This document shows, in pieces, positions 49,906-61,608 of a DNA stretch of 64,000 nt (position 1 is its first letter; each line of letters opens with the position of its first letter). A program made the position numbers and the translations under genes. The notes below the pieces were generated by a model. The model was not told where the DNA came from. It saw nothing but the letters and a program-made list of their open reading frames with translations, and did no database searches. The DNA comes from Candidatus Absconditabacterales bacterium (lineage in GTDB: Bacteria; Patescibacteriota; Gracilibacteria; Absconditabacterales; Absconditicoccaceae), in the NCBI GenBank assembly GCA_025057375.1, contig JANWWO010000008.1:1-64000 (forward strand). The letters are read 5' to 3'.

Positions 49906-50220
49906 TTATGCATTTTTTTTCACATTCATGATAAAAAACGTCATAATACAAAAATAATAAAATAAGGACAAAAGAAGTGTTTTCATATCTTTTCACAAGA
50001 ATAAAAAAAACACCACTATTATTACTATTTTTTTATACATTATCATATAACCAAAAAAATAAAAAATTATACACAAAAAATCACTAGCAATTTGAAAAAA
50101 AAATACTATAGTGATTATGTATTTGCGTATTGTCTTTTTTTGACAATTATTGTCTATTGTTTGTCTCGATTTATGTTTGTGTTTTGTATGATCACCTTTC
50201 TCATGAGGGGTAGTAGTCAT
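49906..50220 (-). CDS. Possible small membrane protein
   Basis: The 104-residue frame with one UGA starts 'MTTTPHEKGDHTKHKHKS', a polar N-terminus. Three hydrophobic segments follow ('YIITIVFFFQIASDFLC', 'IVIIVVFFLFL', 'LLLSLFYYFCIMTFFIM'). The AT-rich composition makes random hydrophobic frames likely, so this is uncertain. It is divergent from the helicase gene. Confidence 0.3.
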
Positions 50221-50342
50221 ACTATTCCATAGCTCATGAACAATATCATATTCAACAATTCATGAACAATCTTTTTCTTTTATCGTAAAATCAATACACA
50301 AATACGGGTCAGTGACCATTTTTTATTTTGTACCGCCGTATT

Positions 50343-52175
50343 GTGACAACACCTCAAATTACGTTTGCCGACCTATGATTGGCTCCTCATCTTCTTGATG
50401 CTTTGAACAAAAAATGATATAAGCATCCTACTCCTATCCAAGAACTAGTTATTCCTATTCTTATTGCATGAAATCAAGATTGTATCTGACAAGCTCAAAC
50501 AGGAACTGGGAAAACAGCTGCATTTTCTCTTCCTATTTTACATAAAATTACCCCAGGAACAAAAAAAATCCAAGCATTGATCCTTGCTCCGACAAGGGAA
50601 CTTGCTGTACAAGTTGCTGAAGAAATCAAATCATTTGCATCCTCATCGCTTCGTGTTTTGCCGGTGTATGGGGGGACCCCAATTGGTCCACAAGTGCGTT
50701 CACTCAAAGCAGGTGTCGATATTGTTGTTGGGACACCAGGAAGAGTCCTTGATCATCTTGGGAAAGGCGTTCTCCGTCTTGATGATATCCAATTTCTCGT
50801 CTTAGATGAGGCAGATGAAATGCTTGCAATGTGATTTATTGATGATATGAGAGAAGTGATGCGTCATGCAAATCCTTCTGCCCAAAAGCTTTTTTTCTCA
50901 GCAACGATGCCACGTGAAATTCTTTCGCTTGCAAAAGAATTTATGCCCAATTATCAACTTCTCAAAGTTGAAAAACAACAACTAACGACTGGACAAGTCA
51001 AACAACGAATCATTCCTTGTCGTGAATCAGATAAAATTGCTGTTTTGACTAGAGTGATTGATGCTCATCCTGAATTTTATGGTATCGTCTTTTGTGAAAC
51101 AAAACGTGATTGTGATGATTTGCTCAATGCCTTGATGCATCAAGGGTATGATGTCGAAGCTATTCATGGTGATGTTGCTCAAGCTCAAAGAGAAAAGACG
51201 CTTGCAAGATTCAAATCCAGAACAATTACTATTTTGCTGGCAACCGATGTGGCTGCAAGAGGGATAGATGTCAATGACTTGACCCATGTGATCAATTATA
51301 CTCTCCCCAGGGATACAGATAGTTATGTGCATAGAATTGGAAGAACAGGAAGAGCTGGGAAAGAAGGAAATGCTATTTCTCTTGTAACGCCCGCAGATCG
51401 TCGCCGTTTGGATATAATTCGTCGTACAACCAAAGCTGATATTGTGACGATGCCGCTTCCCTCTGCCACTCAGATTGTTGCATGAAAAATTACTCATTTG
51501 ACTGATGCCATAAGTAAATATACGCATGATAGTATTCCTCAACATGTTGTTGACGCTTATACATCGATTGTAACCAGTATTGGCGATGAAGCATTGATCG
51601 CAAAGGCTTTATTGACGATTTATGCTGGACAGTTTGTTGATCCTAAACAATACAAAGATATTGAAATGCCTCGCACTGAATGATTACGCGATGACAGATA
51701 TTGATCTGATGGTGGATGTTGATTTGAACGTCGTGATCGTCGCGGTCGTGATGACTACCCTTCTTTTACCAATGGCTGAAATGATGTGAGATTATTTGTT
51801 GGTTTATGAAGACAGGATGGGTACAATGGGATCCCCGAGATTATTTCATATTTCCAAAATGAAACTAAAATCCCAGGAAATAGAATGAAAAATGTTCGTT
51901 TGTTTGATACTCATACTTTTGTGTCATTGTCTGCAAATGATGCATTTACGTTTATGGAGCATTTCAATATGGGAGTTCAAGGACGCAAATTGGTTCAATA
52001 TGCTATAGACAATCCATGATCTGATAGATGATTAAAAGAAAAAAAATATGGATCAGACCGTAGTGGGCGTTGATCATTTGGTCCGAACGATGGGTGAAAC
52101 CGTCGCTGATGATACGATCGTTGACACAAAAAAGATAATGATATATACCATCGTAGTGGAAGAAGACACGCCTAA
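50343..52175 (+). CDS. DEAD-box ATP-dependent RNA helicase
   Basis: The 610-residue protein has all core motifs: Q motif '[11 protein letters not shown]', motif I 'AQTGTGKT', Ia 'APTRELAVQ', DEAD in '[10 protein letters not shown]', SAT in 'FFSATMPRE', 'ARGIDV' and 'HRIGRTGR'. C-terminal to the core are a helical region and an RNA-binding DbpA-like domain ('VRLFVGLGRQDGYNG'), then an Arg/Gly-rich tail ('[16 protein letters not shown]') whose glycines are mostly UGA. This layout resembles CsdA/DeaD proteins that unwind RNA in ribosome assembly or cold adaptation. The start is a GTG; no in-frame ATG lies close upstream. Confidence 0.94.
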
Positions 52176-52190
52176 GGGTGTGTTTTTTTC
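52166..52190 (+). terminator. Terminator hairpin enclosing the helicase stop codon
   Basis: ACACGCC and GGTGTGT pair (one G-U) around a loop that contains the TAA stop, followed by seven T's. The last codons of the gene therefore form half of the terminator. Confidence 0.75.
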
Positions 52191-52244
52191 TATTGGTGAA
52201 AAGGCGATGATGTCTTTTTTTTTGCCTTGTTTTTTTTTTGAGAA

Positions 52245-53687
52245 ATGTTATATACTGCGTATCGTTTTATTTTTTCTCTTCTTATGTCTCGTGTGCTTGC
52301 CTGGTTTCGTTTGGTTGGTATTCGTCTTTTGGGTGCAATAGCTCGCAAATATTGTGTCAAGCATAGACCCTATATTATAGGCGTCAGTGGAAGTGTTGGT
52401 AAAAGTTCATGTAGGATGATTGTTGCTCAGTTGTGTTCGCAATTGTTGCCTTCTCATTACCCTGTGTGGACTCCTCAATCAAATTTTAACGGTGAAATAG
52501 GTTTTTCTCTTTCTATTCTTGGGATTGATTCCTTTGATCAATCACGATGGTGATATACAGTTCTCTGCTATCGTATCATCAAGGCGTATATTTCACCATG
52601 TCCGTATCGTGTTGCGGTGCTCGAATATGGTGTAGATACCCCCTGAGAAATGGACTTTTTGCTTAGTATTGTTAAACCGCATATTGGTATTTTTACCAAA
52701 AGTGATGCTGTCCATAGTGAACAATTTGGTAATCCTCAACGCATCGCAACGGATGATATCAAAATGGTTACTGCAGCTAAGCGAGCCGTCTTTCTCAATA
52801 TGGACGATACGTATGCAAGACAAGCACAGAATTTGGTCAATGTTGATATTTTTCGTTATAAATCAACAGGGAACGAACAAACCAATGAAACAGTCTATGA
52901 TTGTTCTTGGGATGAATATCGTGTATCACTTGATGATAGTGGACTTCCTCAAGCACATGCTCGTATTTCTGTCAAATCATTTACTTATTATGTTCGTATC
53001 AATCTGCTTGGAAAAGAAACCATGGGTTATGTGTCTGTAGCATTGGCGTGTGCTGATCTTTTGTTATTTCATTGGGAAAAAAAACTTGCTACAGACCCTA
53101 ATGCTGAATATTCATTTCATTTGACTAATTTGCCTTCGAGATTGACGTTTTTTCATGGGAAAAAATCATCGCTTATTCTTGACTCAAGTTACAATGCTTC
53201 ACCATATTCTGTTCGTTCTATTCTTGATACAGCCTATTTTCTCCGTTCTGAGTGTTATCCTGGATACAACATTTTAGTTGTTTTGGGAGATATGAGAGAG
53301 CTTGGGACATTTAGTCAAGCAGAACACAGAAAAATTGCTGCACCCTTGAGCATGATTGCTAACAAGATTATCTTGGTAGGACAAGAAACAAAAAAATATA
53401 CATTGGATGAGTTGATCAAAATCGGATATCCAGAATCATCAATTTTCCATTTTGGTACCAGTGTCTTGGCTCGTGATTTTATTCTTAGTCTTTTGGACCA
53501 AGACGATCATCGTTGGCTGATTGTCGTCAAATGATCCCAAAATACTATCTTTCTTGAAGACATTGTTGTGTGAATCCTTGCTAATCCTCTTGATCAGTCA
53601 TTGGTATGTAGACAGAATATGTCATGGATCAAAAAAAAACAGCAATTTTATGCAGATGCGATGAAAGGATATGATAAGAAGATATAG
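52245..53687 (+). CDS. murF: MurF-like Mur ligase
   Basis: The 480-residue ligase has the ATP-binding loop 'IIGVSGSVGKSSCRMIV' near residue 46, 'TPQSNFNGEIGFSLSIL', 'AVLEYGVDTPGEMDFLL' (the E-x-G region of MurF), 'HIGIFTKSDAVHSEQFG', the D-S-S-Y-N motif 'LILDSSYNASPYSV' and 'LVVLGDMRELG'. These fit UDP-N-acetylmuramoyl-tripeptide:D-Ala-D-Ala ligase, which completes the peptidoglycan stem peptide. An N-terminal hydrophobic helix ('AYRFIFSLLMSRVLAWF') is atypical and may anchor the enzyme to the membrane. Confidence 0.85.
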
Positions 53688-53775
53688 TATATTTCAACAC
53701 ACTAAATTCTAGTCACATTCTGTGCGGTGTTATGAAGAAATAAATAGTTTTGTATACATAATATTTTTATTTGAT

Positions 53776-54207
53776 ATGATGGAGATGACATCGTTTCAAT
53801 TGGTTGCTTTGGTTCTTGCAGTTATCTGATGAGTTGGGATGAATATGATGATGAAATATCTTTCGCATCTTCCCTCTATGCCTATTTATCTTCTAGCGTT
53901 GGTTGTTGCATTACTTAGTGGAAGTGTTTATTTTTTTCTTACTGATGGAGCAATACCAATCATATCATGAGTAGATTGGTGGTTTATTGGTGGGTTAGGT
54001 ATTTCGTTTGTGGTTCTTAATCTTGGGTTTCTCTTTTTGTACCAAAGTGGATTTTCTGTTTCCTTTATTCCTTTGGTCACGACTGGTTTGCAGATTATTT
54101 GTCTTACTGTTTTGGCATTTTTTCTTTTTGGGCAGGCGATATCATGGCAGATGATGATGGGGATGATATTCGTTTTGATGGGCATAGGGTTGATGACGAT
54201 GTCTTAG
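53776..54207 (+). CDS. Small DMT/EamA-like membrane protein
   Basis: The 143-residue protein has four or five hydrophobic segments: 'FQLVALVLAVIGGVGMN', 'IYLLALVVALLSGSVYF', 'ISFVVLNLGFLFLY', 'LQIICLTVLAFFLFG' and 'MMMGMIFVLMGIGLM'. The pattern matches half-length drug/metabolite transporters (SMR/EamA type), which dimerise. Two adjacent UGA glycines lie in the first segment. The transported compound is unknown. It begins 89 bases after murF. Confidence 0.75.
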
Positions 54208-54229
54208 ATTTTTAATTTTTTTGGCTTGT

Positions 54230-55708
54230 ATGCAAACAGTGTATCTCAAATGATATTATGGTTATCGCAACCGATGAGATGAGTTGCTGTTTTTTGGTGT
54301 TGTGGATTGGTTATGGAGAAATTATGAGATTGATCGTTTGTATATTGAAGTATCTGATGTTGCGTGGATGGAAACATGGTGTTCTCGTCATCCTCATCTT
54401 TTGGTACCCGAACGTCGTGCTCGTATTATTTTTGTTGCCAAACATCTTGCATACAAAATAGATACAGAATCGATGCTGATGGTGTTTGGTTGAGGAGAAG
54501 TGTTGACTGATGAAATTAGCTTTGAAGATGATCAGCCATCATCTCCGTCCGGTATTGATGAAAAAAATATTTCTCACAATCACTTGACCCTTGAGACAAT
54601 TCGTCAAGGAGAACCCAAGGCTGTTCGTATAGGAAAATCACTCTTTTCTCGTTTTACCTCAGTTATCAAATCGATCTGAGCATCTCTGTTTCCCCGTGTG
54701 GGATACAATTATTTGTTTCGTTATCGATGACATATTCGTGATGGTCGTTTTGTTTTGATTTGATGAATTACTGCTCCTCATAAGCCAGCGATGTTTGCGT
54801 TATATTCCTATATGTTGCCCAAAGCACAGCGTATTGTTATGAGAGAGCAGACAAGTGTCGATATTGTGTCTAGATATTCAAAAAATGTCGAACTCTATCG
54901 TGATTTTGCCTATGACGTGCTTGATAGTGTTCATATTACTTCTCCTGTTACAGGATTGTATTGTGTTCTTAATATTCATCCCAAGTCATTAACGCCTCAG
55001 ACATTGAGTATGATTCAGGACATTGTTGATCGTTATGCTCACTGTGAGTGGTACTGGTTTGCTGCAGATTATGCTTGTGATATAGAAGTTACTCATACTA
55101 TAATAAGCAAATTTTCATTTCTTCGTATTTGGGATTGGACACAACATACAGTTGAAGAAACGCTTGGATTGATTGCTGGTGCAGAGTATGTCGTAGCGTC
55201 TAGGCTACACATTCTTCTTCCTGCTCAGTATTATAATCGTTCTTTCTATCCTCTTACCTACGCATCCAAAATAACCAAACTTATCATGATTCATCAAGCT
55301 GTGCTTTTTGTTTCGTATGATATTCTCTTTTCTCTTGCCCATACGCAATGGGACCAATGTCTTCTTTCTCTCCGTCTCAATGACAAAGCAAAAATGGTCA
55401 TTTGTCATGGTGATGATGAATCCAAACATCCTGTCTCACCTTTTGTGAATCAATGGTTGATTGCAAAGACAAAAGATGAGTATCAATCCAAATTTTTCTG
55501 ATTGTTAAGACAGTGGGGGGATTGTTGTCAAAAAGTGTCAATTCTTGTCAATGATCGTCATGATGTTTTTCTGCCTCTTGTAACCTATTGTCAGAGTGTA
55601 GGTATCTTGAAGAATGTATGGGTAGCAGGGAGTGATCACGATCGTGATTGGCGACATTCGCAATTCCCGTCAGTTCAAGTACATCGTTGTGAATGGCAAC
55701 GTTCATAA
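54230..55708 (+). CDS. Polysaccharide pyruvyl transferase-like protein
   Basis: The 492-residue protein starts 'YLKGYYGYRNRGDELLFFG', which matches the GyyG..N.GDE N-terminal motif of the pyruvyl transferase family (CsaB, WcaK). Later landmarks are 'LMVFGGGEVLTDE', 'GRFVLIGGITAPHK', 'LNIHPKSLTPQTL', 'GAEYVVASRLHILLPA' (the conserved SxRLH motif) and a C-terminal extension of about 70 residues after a UGA codon. CsaB pyruvylates the wall polymer that anchors SLH domains, which fits the nearby SLH-like S-layer. That link is inference. Confidence 0.82.
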
Positions 55709-55890
55709 TGGTTTAGGTATTCTCTCTATGATGCGATGGAACTTAACTTGTTGGTATGAACAATGATAATGATATGGTGAATAATGGGGCGATAGATTGT
55801 AGCGACACTCCCTCTGTGATGCTATCAAAAAACAAATATTGAGGGAACAAAGAGATACGAAGCATTGTTGAGATTTTTACTTTTTTTTTG

Positions 55891-56550
55891 ATGATGAGAA
55901 CCAAAGCTCGTAAATATGCTGATCTAATCGATCATCCTCGTTTGATCCAACCATGACACCCTCGCTTTGCTTCCATTGCTGGTCAGTGGCGTTCTTCTTT
56001 TTTTTGTCCTGTCGAACGTGTCGTTTTGGAATTGGCGTGTGGGAGGGGAGAGTATAGTCAAACACTTTCAGGTGTTGATCAGAGGACGGGTTGGGTTGGT
56101 GTCGATATTCGTGCGGATAGAATGTGGCATGGCATCCGTTTTGCTGATGAGCATGATCGCCCCAATATGCTTTTTTTGCGTACGATTATTCATCATTTGG
56201 ACCGTTATTTTTTACCTTGAGAGGTTGATGAGATCCGAATTATTCATCCTGATCCTCGCCCAAGGGGTGCAGATGAAAGAAGAAGACTGACATCATTTCG
56301 TTTTCTTCCTCTCTATGAACGTCTCCTTAAGCCTTGAGGCATCGTGAGGATCAAAACTGATCATATTTGATTATATACTTATTCAATGGAGTCTTTTGCA
56401 TCGCATGGGTGGGTTTGTGGTGCTCATACGGATGATGTGGATTCGTCTCCTTTGCTTGCTGATCATCACGGTATCCAAACTCACTATGAAAAAAAAGCAC
56501 GTGCGTCCTGATTGTCGATCTGTTATGCATGGCGAACAAAGCCTCTTTAA
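55891..56550 (+). CDS. trmB: tRNA (guanine-N7-)-methyltransferase
   Basis: The 219-residue class I SAM methyltransferase methylates G46 in tRNAs. 'VVLELACGRGEYSQTL' is motif I, 'GWVGVDIRADRMWHG' is motif II, and 'IRIIHPDPRPRGADERRRL' with 'SFRFLPLYERLLKPGGI' and 'RIKTDH' are the TrmB-specific blocks. The usual PDPW is PDPR. Glycines in LKPGG and elsewhere are UGA. Length is standard. It follows the pyruvyl-transferase gene by 182 bases. Confidence 0.92.
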
Positions 56551-56577
56551 AGACATTTTTTATTTTCTCTCTCTATA

Positions 56578-57177
56578 ATGATCAAACGTGGTGTGACTTT
56601 GCTGGAGTTGTTGGTGGTGATTGTGGTTGTGGGGATTTTGTTCACAATGATGTTTCGTGTGTATGGGACTATTGTAACCAATACCAATCGTGTCAATCAG
56701 ATTGTACTGATGCAAACAGCAAAACAAGATCTTTATCTTCATCTGACGCTTTTTTTGCAAGGGGCGCGTTTTGATCCTGAGCGTCATTCGAAATCACTTG
56801 TTTCATGATATAGTCAGGAACTTTTTTTACGTGATTGACAGGATCGTCGTTTTCAATTGCTTCTTGGTGCAAGACAGTGACTAGATCTTTGACCTTGCGA
56901 ATCAAAAAACTGTCTTGTCTGGTATGATGACGGGTTGAGGATTCCGTTGCTTGATGGGAGTTTAGTTTTTCTGCATCAGCCATCATGGTATATGATTCCT
57001 CAATATCCTCATTTGTCATGAGTGGCTTTGGTAGACGTTGGTCAGTCACAGCGGCCTGATACAGATAGTATTTTTGCTCCATGAGTATGGCTCTTTGCGA
57101 CGATGTATCCTACCAAATCATTAGGTGCTGTTGCGTGAGTCCCATCTATTCCTATTCAGTTTTTTTTCAATTTATAG
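56578..57177 (+). CDS. Type IV prepilin-like protein (PilW/PilJ type)
   Basis: The 199-residue protein starts 'MIKRGVTLLELLVVIVVVGI', a prepilin leader with Gly before VTLLE and Glu at +5 followed by a membrane helix. A long helical and beta region follows ('NRVNQIVLMQTAKQDLYL'), with a Cys pair in 'GPCESKNCLVWYDDG' that may close a disulfide loop. It lies 27 bases after trmB and probably forms part of the type IV pilus tip complex. Several UGA glycines. Confidence 0.85.
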
Positions 57178-57602
57178 ACACCTTTTGTGTGGTGTTTTTT
57201 TGTAATAGGGGGAGAAATTACTTTTATTTGATTGTAGATGTACTCTGTGTGGTATCAGATAGTTGCCAAACAAAAACAATACGTCTGACCTATGATATAA
57301 TAGCTACAACAAAAAAAGTCCAATAATCTTGTCACATAATCGTCCATCAATCGTCATCACTACTGAGGCGACCAATCCATGGCCTCTATACACTGATTCT
57401 TCTGGTTTGTATTGCCTATGATGTTAAGTGTGTGGTTATCTATACGTATACGCTAACAGATATTGTCACAAACAGACAAAAACTGACAATGTTACAATAC
57501 GTGATCTGTCATTTTATGGCTAATTGTATCACAAACATATACATTGTCATTGTCTTTTTGGAAAAAGTATTTATTCCCATAGCACTTCAATATCATTTGG
57601 TC
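57178..57602 (+). other. Decayed prepilin-like coding remnants
   Basis: No intact gene, but coding-like fragments in changing frames: 'NNTSDLGYNSYNKKSP' leading to 'YTDSSGLYCLGC' and 'TKTDNVTIRDLSFYG' farther on. Such patterns occur in pilin globular domains. They suggest a second pilin gene was lost here. Confidence 0.35.
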
Positions 57603-57630
57603 TTGCAAAATCCAAAAATCTTTGTATAGT
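57603..57630 (+). promoter_or_regulatory. Candidate promoter for the S-layer gene
   Basis: TTGCAA and TATAGT are separated by 16 bases, leaving a 5' leader of about 90 bases before the ATG at 57727. A long leader is common for highly expressed S-layer genes, but the box is not perfect. Confidence 0.45.
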
Positions 57631-57726
57631 GTTAGCATCTTGTATGGAGATACAAGCATTTTTCTGCTGACAATCATGGTTTTTGTGTTTGTCCTGCGAT
57701 TTTTTACTTTTCTTTTTTAACGCGCT

Positions 57727-60700
57727 ATGACATGAAACAAACTTCTAAGTCTTATGTCAGTTGTTGTTCTTTTGGCTCCGTCCGTAATGCCTGTCGTGAC
57801 TAATGCACAAGCAGGTGTTGATCCTGAATGGATTAAAGCGTACGAGTTTATGAGAGACAATGGATTGACATCAGCTACTACCTATGAAAGATTTGCTCCT
57901 CTTAATGGTATCACAAGAGAACAACTTGCTGCTTTTGCATCAAGATATTACAAAAATGTTCTCAAAAAAACTGAAAAAGATGGAACTGCTAGATGTTCAT
58001 TTACTGATGCTCAATTATTTGATCCTACATTGGTAACTGCTATTACTGAAGCGTGTGAATTTGGTCTTATGGGTGTAGGTATCACTGCCTTCAATCCAAA
58101 AGGACAAGTAACGAGAGGTGAAGTATTGACAGTTATGTCAAGAATGCTTTTCGGAAACAAACACAATGGTGGAACTCCTTTCTGGGCAAACCATGAAACT
58201 GCGTTGTTTAATGCTGGAATTGTCAATATAAGACATCCACAAGCAAACGCAAATGGTCCTATGAATAGACTCTTCACTGCGTTGATGATGATGAGAGCGG
58301 CTAATGCAGATGTTGGTGAAGATATTGATGAAGACATTGATTGTACAGATCCTATGATGGCACTCTTTTGTGAAGAAGATGAGACAGATACAGGAACTGG
58401 AGGAACTGGGACAGTAGAAACTCCAGGAACAAATACAGGAGCTGTGTATGATGACACAAGTAGACCAGTATCAAATGGAAATGTAACGTTGACTGCTACA
58501 TCAAAACTTCCAAATGGTGCATCAATTCCAAGTAAATGAGTTGTGACATTTGCTAATATGCAACTTGCTGCTCAAGGTGATGATGTTACCGTGTATGGAA
58601 TCAAGGTAGGAAGAATTGGACTTGGTCAAAGATCAGAAATCAGAAGAGTGTTCTTCGAAATCGATGGTAGAAGAATTTCTTCATACTCTGCTCTCAATCC
58701 AGACAATACATCTGAAATCACATTTAATCAACCTATTGTTCTCAAAGCTGGTTCAAATGCTCGCATGGATTTTGTTGTCGAAATAGAATCTAATAATCCT
58801 GGTGGTGAACATGCATTTGAAGTTCTTGCTATTGATACAAATGCAAAAGGTGTTGTATGAGTCGGACTCAAAACTAACACATATAGAACTACTACCTACC
58901 AAACAGTAGAGGTAAAATTTGAACGTCTCTCTACAACTGGATCATATTCAGCTGGAGAAACTACAAATCTCAAATTTGGTCAATTTAGAATGACAAATCA
59001 ATCTTCATCAAATGAAGATAAAGATATCGTGGTCAAAGCCATTACATTTAGAAATGATGGTGATGGTGATGCATCAAGCAATCTTAAGAACATCAAATTG
59101 CTTCAAAATGGTAAAGTTGTTTCAAAAGAAGTTTTCCACGATGGAAGAAATATGACTATCCTTCTTGACAACTACCTCCTCAAAGCAAACCAAACACCAG
59201 TTTTTGAAATCACTGCTGATGTTGCATATGTAGATAATGCAGATGGTGATACATACAGATTTAGAGTCCAAAGAACTCAAGATATTATTGCAAACGAACT
59301 TGCTACTGACTTTAGAGCTTCGATTAAATTTGATGGAACAAATGGGGGTGATCTTTTCCCAGTAAAAGTGAGAGGATGAGACATTATGTTGAGAAACCTT
59401 GAAAACTTCAACAGATCTATCACTGCAGTCTTCGGTGCTAAACAAGTTCCTCTTGCAAGATGAGAAATCCAAGCAAGACAATCAGTTATGCTCGAAAATG
59501 CACAAAATGTCTCTATCAAAGTTACTACATCTACATGACTTGTACTTACTGGTAAAGCACAAATGGAATCTGTTATCCAAAGAATTGAACTCAAAGTCGG
59601 TTCTAGATCAATTGTATGAGTATTGAAAAATGGTGGTCTTGTAGATTTTGATGGTACATTCACTATCCAGGCTCTTCAGCCTATCGAAGTACTTGTTGAT
59701 ATTAGATCTACTGCTGGTTCTGCATTTAGAAACGCTGTTATTGAACTTCCAAATGGTTTCGGATTGTCATCATTCCAAATTGCTGAATATACATCCAATG
59801 GAAATAATGTTGCAACTGCTGGACTCGTAGGTGCTTTGGCTTCTGCTAGAGTGACATTGCAAGATGCTGGTTTGTCTATGGCAAGAACTGATGGATTCCC
59901 AGTTTCAAGAAATGTTGTTGATGGTGCGACAAATGTCGAAATCTTTAGAGCTACTCTTACAAATACATCTGACCTTTCTGTCAATATTACACAATTGGTA
60001 TTTGCTAAATTGTCTTGAAGTACATACAATGGTGATATTGTTGCGACAATTGCTGGTTCTGGATTTTCTAGATCATTGACTGTCAAAAAAGGTGATCAAA
60101 CTCTTGATTTCAATAGTCTCAACATCAATGTTGCAAAAGGATCTCCTGTCACAATCTCTATGAGAGCTGATTTTGAAGCAGGTGTAAGTAATACTGGAAC
60201 TGTAGCATTTAGATTGGCAAACTTCCTCGGACAAGATGTCAATGGTACTGTCTACAATGGAGATAATGCTTCTAATATGCTTTCATTCCAATCTGCTACT
60301 GTCAATGTTATCAATTCTGCTGCTCGTGCATCAGTCAATACACATGCAAACAATAGAGCAAACTTCGTTGCAAATTCTACACAACAAGTAACTCTTGGTG
60401 CATTTGATATTTCCGCATCACAAGGGCAAGTGAGATTGAGAGATTTGGTTGTTATCGGATCTGATGGTAGTGGAACAGTGTATACTGGTTCAAGACTTGA
60501 TGATTTGATTTCTAACGTATCTCTTGTAAGAGCTGATGGAACTGTGGTTGCACAAGGAGCAAGAATTTCTCTTACAGGAAATGCTGCATCTACGATTACA
60601 TGATTCTCTGGTTCTCTTGTTCCATGATTCAGATTTGAAAATCTCCAAAATGTTGCAATTGCTGATGGTACAACTGAAACATTCCAAATCAGAGCTACAG

Positions 60701-61350
60701 TAAATAGCATCAATACTGGTGCCAATACAAATAGAGGTCTCCAAATGCATATTCCTGGTGCTATTATCGTCAACGGTAAAGCAATGACTGGTATTGTTCT
60801 CGAACAATCAAATGGTACAGCGATTCCAGACTTCTCTGCACCATTTACACAAAATCAATTGGCAATTGGTAGAAGAAATACTGTTGTACAAGGATATCCA
60901 GTTGTTGCAAAAGCTACATACACACCAAATGGTGTCGAATCATTGAGAATGAATGTAACTGCAACAAATGGAAGAATTTTGATCCAAGGACTCAATCTTC
61001 AATCAACTATTAGTTCTGGATCTCTTAGTGGTACAATCTATGTGAACTCTATCAATGCTAATAATGTAGTATACACTGGACTTTTGAATGGATCAGTTTC
61101 TTTCACAAGTGGATTTGTTGCGAATACAACACTCGGTTCTGAAGAAGGATATTCACTCAATGCATGAACAACTGCTACATTCATTCTTGTCTTTGATACT
61201 GCGCTTGGTAAAGATCAAACAAGAACTGTCAGAATTACTGACCTTACATACGAAGATGTTATTGGTGGACAACCTTCAAGTGTTAATATTACAATCAATG
61301 GTAAAGAAAACGTTGGAGAACTCCCAGTAACTGAAACATTCACTAACTAG
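57727..61350 (+). CDS. S-layer-type surface protein
   Basis: The 1207-residue protein has a signal peptide ('LLSLMSVVVLLAPSVMP' ending 'TNAQA'), the third codon being UGA. An N-terminal SLH-like pair ('GITREQLAAFASRYYK', 'GQVTRGEVLTVMSRMLFG') is followed by an acidic Cys loop ('DIDCTDPMMALFCEED'). About 950 residues of beta-rich Ig-like repeats come next, very rich in Asn, Thr, Ser, Gly and Val and lacking cysteine. Codon use differs from its neighbours: Arg is almost always AGA and UGA glycine is sparse. This suggests very high expression. It probably forms the outer lattice. Confidence 0.88.
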
Positions 61351-61386
61351 TCGTGTTTCTGTGTGTATGGAATGTTCCAAAAAATT

Positions 61387-61420
61387 CCTCTCTGCTCCTC
61401 GTGAGTAGGGAGGTTTTTTT
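61387..61420 (+). terminator. Rho-independent terminator after the S-layer gene
   Basis: CCTCTCT and AGGGAGG form a 7-bp stem (one G-U) with a 13-base loop and are followed by seven T's, 37 bases after the TAG. Confidence 0.8.
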
Positions 61421-61608
61421 GTTGTGGAAAAGTGCGATTTTGCCTCATCCAATATAGGGGGGAATAGTATGCGGGAACGTGTGGGGTGTCTTTTTTCCGA
61501 TAAGGGGGAGGGTGTGGAAAGGGATTCGTTTTTCGCTTGATTTTTCTCTTCAAAACACTACGATGACGAGAGTGTGCCGTTTTTTTTATTCCTCCGCTGT
61601 GGTGTGTG

